Source: Arcuatula senhousia (lineage: Eukaryota; Mollusca; Bivalvia; Mytilida; Mytilidae). From it: DNA of 64,000 bases. Made by a program: the position numbers and the translations under genes. The notes under the pieces are model-generated. The model saw only the letters and a program-made list of their open reading frames with translations. It was not told where the DNA came from and searched no databases. Location: contig OZ020316.1 of assembly GCA_963971305.1 (NCBI GenBank), positions 15,084,745 to 15,148,744 of the forward strand, written 5' to 3'. The stretch's first letter is position 1; every line of letters starts with the position of its first letter. Shown one piece after another: positions 57,301 through 64,000 of the stretch.

Positions 57301-58849
57301 ATTTCTGACACAAAAATATCATATTACATCCTATAAGGCTTCCTTGTCATAATGCTACTATCAGAGACAATATACTGATGTGCAATGCTAATTTACATGT
57401 AAGACCAAATAAAGATTGATGTCCTTTTTACATTATGTTTATATGGATGTAGTGACTGACTACTTTGGTCCCTGCTCACAAAAAAACCTATTAAAACTCG
57501 CATTACAATAACAGCTTTTTATTTTAAACTAATAAATAATAAATAATTGAGTATTTTGTAAATACAATGATTGACACAAATGTCAAAAGTGTTTTGTTCA
57601 CCAAGTCCAGAATACATGCCATGCAAAACACTAAAAATAAGAAAGTGAACTAAGAAAAATAAGATAAACCAGTTGTCCCACTGAAGTTTAGTGTTACTAT
57701 AAAACAAAATCGATATGTTAATTGACGAATGTATCTTTTGTTAATGACATTGCGTTCAAACCAACATATCGATTTAAGAACTAATGATGGTTCTGGTTTG
57801 GCTTGGCAAATGGGAAGCTGAGAATTATGAATCTGTATTATTAATAATGTATTTTTAAGAAAACCTATAGCACTTATGCAGTTAAAAAGACCTGGACTTT
57901 AGTTCTTTACCCTACACAACACTTCTTGTTGACATGTATGACTAGTAATGTACTAGTTAATCTGAACTAAATGTATGACTAGTAATGTACCAGTTACTCT
58001 GAGTAAAATGTATGACTAGTAATATACAAGTTTTCCGGAGTAAATGGTAACTAGTAATATACTAGTTACTCTAAGTAAAATGTATGACTTGTAATGTACT
58101 AGTTACTCTGAGTAAATGAAGATATTCAAGTATTGAGCTAACAGGTGACATTTTTCTAAAAATACCATGTATCAGTCCTACATTTAACCTCATAAAACCC
58201 AAAAGGTCAGTCTGTAGACTAATTGTAACTAAAATCACTTTTATGTCGGTAATGTCACAATAACCTTTTGCAATATTTTGCATTTTTCAAACTAATAAAA
58301 CATAGATGAAAATTAAAATTTATACCTTGGTTTACGATTTAATATCAATATAATGCGCATGATTAAAACTTGAAGGTGTTGCACTTGTCGTGCTTGGGAT
58401 ACCCCACTTGACCATTCGGAAAACAGAAAGAGGACGCCGGACTGACCTATTGAAATGAAGAGGCACGTTGCAACTCCTCATACTAAAGCTATATACCAAA
58501 TTTGGAATCAATGCCTTTAGTAGAAACCACGAAAAATTGTCATTATTTTCCTTTAAAAAGTCTAAGCCGGCTCAGAAAACAGGAAGCAGATGTGATACTG
58601 GCCTGAAAAGGTGAGGAACGATACAACTCATCATGCTAAAGCTGTGTACAATATATAACATTAGGTTCTTCAGACAAAGCCCCAAAATATGTTTTGAAAG
58701 TTTCTAATAGACAGCCAGATGGACGGACAGACGGACAAGGTGTGATTGCAATATAGCACATTCTCTTACGAATGGGGATATAATCACTGAACATTCATCT
58801 TTGAGTCTTATTCAAGCCCCAGTAGCACTAATGAAAAGTCCATATTTCA
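57301..58849. other. Spacer of the fold-back, with a 37-bp minisatellite
   Basis: At 57,936-58,120 are five units of GTATGACTAGTAATGTACTA plus CAGTTACTCTGAGTAAA (starts 57,936, 57,973, 58,010 and on). Bases 58,370-58,770 are a dispersed repeat ending in GGACGGACAGACGGACAAGG. No gene is recognised. Confidence 0.6.
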
Positions 58850-59410
58850 TATAATCTGGCATATTGTACAAAAGGAATATAAATGCCATAATTTAAAATT
58901 TTACGACAGCCATCTTGAAATGGCTGTTATTGATATATTTAACTGTCTTATTTTGGTAAAATTAATACGTATGCTGCAAATATATTCTTTTACAACTTCT
59001 TTTCACATTTAGTGTTCACAAAAACTGTAAACACAAAACTATAAGCAATTCGTAACTGAAATATATATATTTGTATTATTATACCGCAATTGTGGCAAAA
59101 TTTAGCGCATGCGCAGCTGTTAATATTCAAAATTACTTAACATATATATCTGTTAACCTCATATAAATTTCAAAACATGAATAAATAGTTTAAATAGAAA
59201 AAATACAGTTATAGCCATGAATTGTATACAAAAAAATAATAAGAAATGACGCCATTTTGAATTTCATGGCGGCCATCTTGAAAACGGCCGAAATTGAAAT
59301 GGCCAACGATCTTATCTTAATGTTGAGTACTTAAGGCACCATCATACCAAATTTCATGCTTTTATCACAAAGTGAAATATTTTACCCTATATCCGCTCCA
59401 CTATCTATGG
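58850..59410 (-). repeat. Right arm of the fold-back
   Basis: The minus strand reads GTGGAGCGGATA, AAATATTTCACTTTGTGATA, AAAGCATGAAATTTGG, then GGCCGTTTTCAAGATGGCCG. It matches 55,960-56,110 and further repeats in the left arm. Confidence 0.75.
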
Positions 59411-59658
59411 TGTGTTTGAAATGCCAAGGCTAGACATGTGATGTACATATTTTACTAAATCTTACATATATGAAAAAGTCAGTTATGCCTTAATTAATGC
59501 CTTTGGATAAATTTACGAAGAGTTGAAGAAGTTTGAAAATTAGTAAAAATACCGGGCCAATTTGAGGCATTTGTGGCTCTACTCCTTTACAAGAGCTTTA
59601 TGGCAAAAAAGAATGTTTTAAAGTACACAGAAAAAAAATGATGTTTTGTCTTTTTTAC

Positions 59659-59733
59659 CTTTATGTCTGTTATGTCTTTGTGTAATTCTGGTATTGTACA
59701 TGTACCAAAACAATGGTCAAGCTTCTCATCTAT
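59659..59733 (-). CDS. HEPN/beta-propeller gene, 75-bp exon
   Basis: Acceptor CTTTTTCAG and donor GTAAAA, 25 codons, phase 0-0: IDEKLDHCFGTCTIPEL, then HKDITDIK. It is a charged, helical-looking linker between the HEPN domain and the propeller region. Confidence 0.7.
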
Positions 59734-60480
59734 CTGAAAAAGATTTTCTTGAAAAATTCAATAAACAAACTTTTATTATTTCAATATAGCATGTCATATT
59801 TTGCATATTAAGATTTTATGCAAAAATGTGAAATATTTTTGGAAAATCTTCATTTTTTTCTCTTAAATTACAGATTTTGAGAATTGGATTTTGTGAACAC
59901 TTAAACTAAAAAAATATTAACAATGCAGTTCTGAAACTTTGCACAGCTTCTAAGTAGCATGTCATAATTTGGGTGTTAAAATTTCGTGCAAATCTATTTA
60001 ATATTTTTGGAAAAAACTTCATTTTTGGATGGAAAATCACAGATTTTTGAGAATTGGAATTTTTGAACAATAAAACTCATATGGTTTTAACAAATACAGC
60101 TCTGAAGTTTCATACACATTCCATGGAACATGCTTTAGTCGTTATAATCAAAGTTCGTATGATTTTGAAAACACTGAGTATTTTTGCTGCGGGCCCTTTC
60201 TGACTTTGTCAGTATTCTAGTTTCATTGTCAATTAATAGTAAACTTCACACTTTCAACAGACAAAACTGTTTAGAAAATAGATTGTCTATTTAGAGCATA
60301 CAATTAACCATATAAAAACATGTCTTAACAGTAATGTGTTTTTAGGGCAATTAAAGCTAGAGTAACAAACATGTTAAAAGATTTCCTCTGTATCAACAGT
60401 TGATTGGTTTCCAGTTTAAATTATTGAGAAGTGCTAAATTCTTCAAGTAGAATAATAACACTATATTAAATTTTATTTAC
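59734..60480 (-). other. Intron with a 169-bp duplication
   Basis: Bases 59,790-59,955 and 59,959-60,125 are diverged direct copies (CATGTCATA, GATTTTTGAGAATTGGA-like blocks, GAACA). Confidence 0.65.
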
Positions 60481-61119
60481 TTCATTCACTTTCTTCTGAA
60501 CCTCTGTCAGTTCAATTCTGTATCTCTCACATAGCCTGGCATCAAGTGGTCGGTTCAGTATTCTTATGAAGTAATCTTCCTTGGTTGGGTCTAGTATCAA
60601 AGTATTGGCCACCAGGTCTGTCCAAAGGTTGTCAAACTCATGTTGTTCTATGCAGCCATTAATGGTATGGCTAAGATGATTATTCTTGAAATGTCTGAGC
60701 TCTTGGACAGCTTTTTTTTCATCTTGTGATAAACCACATAGCTCAAGTACTAGCAGACTGGCCAAGGTCAGGTCTATGGCATCAAGGTCAACTCCATTAG
60801 CAGTGTATTTACAGTGACAGGATTTGCCACAGATAGGACTGGTGCTGGTAGTGTATAGCTGGTTCCATTGATAATAGGCTAGAGGTGGCTGGGGATGGTT
60901 GTAGCAGTTTTGTCTGTCTGTACAACAGTGCTTATGTTTGTATCGCAGATGGAACAAAATGTGACGTACAGGCTGGTGATCAAGGAAAGTCTGGAAGTCT
61001 GCTATTCCTTGTCCTATGTATTTGTCCCTCAGTTTCTGTCTAAGGATAGGTGTAACCACTTCACATACAGCAGACCCAAAGACAAAGTATCTTTTCTGAT
61101 CATCAGCCTTATCCATGAC
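60481..61119 (-). CDS. HEPN/beta-propeller gene, HEPN (DZIP3-like) exon
   Basis: Acceptor TTCTTTTACAG at 61,120; the first Met is codon 2 of the exon (61,114-61,116), so the upstream exon would be untranslated. The 212 residues start MDKADDQKRYFVFGSAVCEV. They carry a conserved Cys/His cluster (KHKHCCTDRQNC and CGKSCHCKY) and then a helical C-terminal half, DLDAIDLTLASLLVLELCG, RHFKNNHLSHT and FDNLWTDLVANTLILD. This half resembles the DZIP3-like HEPN domain of bivalve proteins, with an R...H motif in RHFKNNHLSH. HEPN domains are all-helical, often RNA-binding or RNA-cutting. Donor is GAA then GTAAAT, phase 0. With the other exons the protein is about 515 residues. Function is not known; a role in immune or RNA-related signalling is only inference. 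Confidence 0.65.
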
Positions 61120-62310
61120 CTGTAAAAGAAAAAAATCAAAGTAGCTCATTTATTTTTTACAGATTTTGATTTTTTATTGAAAAAATACACTTATATATCA
61201 ATGTGTAAATGACTACAAAATTTCATTTAAAACTTAACAGTCAATGATTTTAAATTTATAGGCAGTTTTCAGAGATGCTCCAGCACAGTTTAACAAAAAC
61301 AACATATAATCATACTGTAGTTATGTTAGTCCGTCAGTCAATGCAGTCAAAGCAAACATTTTATAAACAAATCTGTACTAAGCACTCAGAAATACTGTAG
61401 ACTTCTAGCCAATTTGACTTGAAATTTTATATTGTAGGAAAACTATGTTTAGGTTTTAACCAAATAGGAAAATAAAAATTGAAAAAATATACCTATTATA
61501 ATAAAGCTAAGATATGCCTTCAAGTCCAAGTCAGCAGTCAATCTAAACAGAATTGTCAATCATTTTAAGATTTATTGGATGTGGGATTGTAAATTCATTT
61601 TCCCAAGAAGTATCATGATGATCTGGAAATTTTAAGAAGATTGATTCATTTTTGCACTCAAATACAGGACCCTAATAAAAAAAGACATCTTTAAGGCAAA
61701 ACACAAGTTTGATAACCTAGCTTTGAGATGAGGGGTATACTGTTTTATCCATGTCCATTGGATGGTTTATCTGTTTGTTTGTCCATCTATAACATAGTTG
61801 TTCAATCTAGAATTTGGCCACAGAGGGTCATGCTGGCTCGCAAAACTCACCAAAAGGGACATAATTTGTAGCCAAGGAACAATAATATAAAACCCATAGA
61901 AGGGAATAATCAATGGACAAAAAATAATATCCGTTTACTAGCCATCCTGAGATTTACATATGGCAGGATTTGATTTTGAACTTGAAGTGAGGTTTCAATA
62001 ATTTCTTTGTAGGCATCCTTTGTCCTATCACCCGCTTCATTATTATTTCTGCTGTTCTAGCTCATTTCACTCCCACGAGAGTTAAATAAAACATGAGGAA
62101 ATACGCTTCTTAAATGCTGAAGCATAAACAACACATGCGGCAAACTACATGATAAGCACGCTTGCAAATTTATTATATTGAACATGATAAAACGTGTACT
62201 TTGGGCCAAGCATATATTCTGTATACTTCCGGTATATTTCAAAGGGACTTTCTCAAACAGTTAAATCTCTGCTAAATTTTGAAGGGACTTTTCTCATGAA
62301 ATTATTCCTT
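61120..62310 (-). other. Upstream region of the HEPN/beta-propeller gene
   Basis: Probably an intron preceding a 5'-untranslated exon, as the exon at 61,119 starts with an acceptor. No promoter or first exon could be fixed. No other gene is recognised. Confidence 0.45.
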
Positions 62311-63732
62311 ATTAGCTCACCTGACCCGAAGGGTCATGTGAGCTATTGTCATCACTTGGCGTCCGTCATCTGTCCGTCCGTCCGTCGTCCGTAAACTTTT
62401 TAAAACGTTAACTCCTCTGACACCATAAGTCCAATTGCAACCAAATTTGGTATGGTTGTTCATTAGCATTCGGTGCTTAGAACTGATGTGGGGATTTTTG
62501 ATTCGTCGTAAAACATGGCCGCCGTGGCTAAAAATAGAACATAGGGGTAAAATTCAGTTTTTTGCAAATAACTCAAAAACGGCATGGGTGTAAGTGATCA
62601 GCACCTCAAGATCTACCTACCCTGAAATTTTGAAGATAATCCAACAACTCATGTAGGAGTTATTGCCCTTTTTGTGGGTTTTTTGCAAATTTTGCACCTG
62701 TTTTGCTTAATATCTTGAAAACTATACAAGATATTTGAGAAATTTAAATTGCATATTGTTAAGCACATCAAGATCTACAAAAAATGTAATAGGGTCAACG
62801 TTGTAGAACCTTTCCTTTTAGGAGTTATTGCCCTTAGAACGTCAAAATTGAGCATTTTAACAGCATTTCCTCATTACATTAAAAACGTTAACTCCTCTGA
62901 CAGTTCAAGTCCAATTGGAACCAAACTTGGTATAGTTGTTTATTAGCATTAGGTGTATAGAACTGATGTGGGGATTTTCGATTGGTCGTAAAATATGGCA
63001 GCTGTGGCTAAAAATAGAACATAGGGGTAAATGGCAGTTTTTTGCAAATAACTCAAAAACGGTGACAGATTTTACAATTTTGATTGGAAACAAAAGTGAT
63101 CAGCAGCTGAAGATCTACCAGCTCTGAAATTTTGAAGAAAATCCAAAGACCCATGTAGGAGTTATTGCCCTTTGTGGATGTTTGGCAAATTTTGCACCTG
63201 TCTTGACAACTTTACAAGATATTTGAGAAATTTAAATTGCATATTGTTAAGCACATCAAGATCTACAAAATATGTAATAGGGTCAACGTTGTAGGACCTT
63301 TCCTTTGAGGAGTTATTGCCCTTAGAACGTCAAAATTGAGCTTTTAAAAAGCATTTCCTCATAACATTGAAAATGTTAACTCCTCTAACACTTACAGTCA
63401 AATTGGAACCAAACTTTGTATTGTTGTTTATTAGCATTAGGTGTATAGAACTGATGTGGGGATATTTGATTGGTTGTAAAACATGGCCGCTGTGGCTAAA
63501 AAATAGAACATTGGGTTAAACTGCAATTTTTTTGCTAATAACTCAAAAAGGTTGACAGATTTTTTGAATTTTAAATGAGATAAAAGTGATCGGCACCTTA
63601 AGATCCACCATATTGTCAGATGACCCCCTTATTAAACTTATGAACCTTTCTATGTCAAATAGATTTTGCCTTATAGCCTTTACTTCAGGCACATATGTCA
63701 GGTGAGCGATTCAGGCTCCTGGGAGCCTCTTG
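62311..63732 (+). mobile_element. Hairpin-capped repeat (AGCTCACC family), third copy
   Basis: The head hairpin AGCTCACCTGACC-type stem with a GAA loop is at 62,314-62,344, then a GTCCGTCCGTC tract. Three units of 480-488 bp start at 62,407, 62,887 and 63,375 (GTTAACTCCTCTGACA). The tail hairpin AGGCTCCTGGGAGCCT (63,713-63,728) is followed by CTTG. Non-coding. Confidence 0.75.
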
Positions 63733-63878
63733 TTCATGTTTTTGGCCTTTAGAATGAAAACTATAGTAAATAAAGAAAAACTGTTGCTTGCTTAAATGTT
63801 CATCTCATTTAGCTCTACAAAATTTAGGGTTGACATCAAGACCAGGTGAGCGATTTAGGCTCCTGGGAGCCTCTTGTA
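63733..63878 (+). repeat. Extra 3' end of the AGCTCACC family
   Basis: Directly after the third copy, ATGTTTTTGGCCTTTAGAAT to AGGCTCCTGGGAGCCTCTTG (ending about 63,878) repeats the last 150 bp of the inner copy at 54,370-54,525. Chained 3' ends of this type are seen in Helitron-like families. Confidence 0.7.
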
Positions 63879-64000
63879 TTGAGACATTATAGGTTTCATT
63901 TTATGAAACTTGGACCTTACTTTTGATATTAACTTTCATTCATTTATTAATTACTCTCTTATTATCTATTTTGTTTAAGAAGATAATTCAGTACCTGACC

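Larger units (their letters stand above)
52400..59658 (-). other. 7.3-kb repeat-filled intron of the HEPN/beta-propeller gene
   Basis: The intron contains the repeats listed separately (52,503-59,588). GGAGAAGAGCCACAAAGGCC at 52,506 and its inverted relative at 59,552-59,588 (GGCATTTGTGGCTCTACTCC) frame nearly all of it. No further exon in phase 0 is recognised, though very small ones could be missed. Confidence 0.55.

Overview
The window looks like nuclear DNA of a bivalve mollusc, probably a mytilid. It has long AT-rich introns, small phase-1 exons, a HEPN/beta-propeller gene of a type expanded in bivalves, BEL/Pao, Penelope-like and CR1-like retroelements, a hammerhead-bearing repeat like those known from mussels, and hairpin-capped repeats I associate with mussel and oyster genomes. 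The species assignment is inference; no species-diagnostic locus is present.

Layout. 1-2,000: a long palindrome, a TIR element with G-runs, and a 100-bp minisatellite derived from an LDL-receptor class A (LDLa) coding repeat. 2,784-5,385 (minus): a 5'-truncated Penelope-like element of Naiad type, with a CxC motif, an in-frame UGA and one frameshift. About 5,400-38,250: a very large, imperfect inverted repeat whose arms are mostly satellite. A 190-bp family, a unique-like flank, a 95-bp satellite and a second 95-bp family appear on the left and again, in reverse order and orientation, on the right. The mirror axis is near 20.2 kb and the unique-like arms differ by several percent. The arms carry arm-specific insertions: a CR1/jockey-like LINE in the left arm (its empty site is in the right arm), and a 1.95-kb TIR element in the right arm that holds an intact-looking hammerhead ribozyme. 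The centre holds decayed LINE and Penelope-like fragments and small TIR elements.

38.4-50.4 kb (plus): exons for four LDLa modules followed by an Ig domain split over two exons. This is the order of perlecan (HSPG2/trol/unc-52) domain II and the start of its Ig region. An intact, apparently very young BEL/Pao retrotransposon (identical 186-bp LTRs, 5-bp target duplication) sits in the intron between the second and third LDLa exons. Partial copies of exon borders are tandemly repeated in the flanking introns.

51.35-61.12 kb (minus): a four-exon gene joining a DZIP3-like HEPN domain to a C-terminal beta-propeller-like region, with all splice phases consistent (about 515 residues). Its 7-kb intron is filled with repeats: two hairpin-capped elements, a LINE endonuclease fragment and a smaller fold-back structure. 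62.3-63.9 kb: another hairpin-capped element.

The two cellular genes lie on opposite strands and show no functional link. Most of the window is repeat biology: nested insertions, tandem arrays and inverted arrays.
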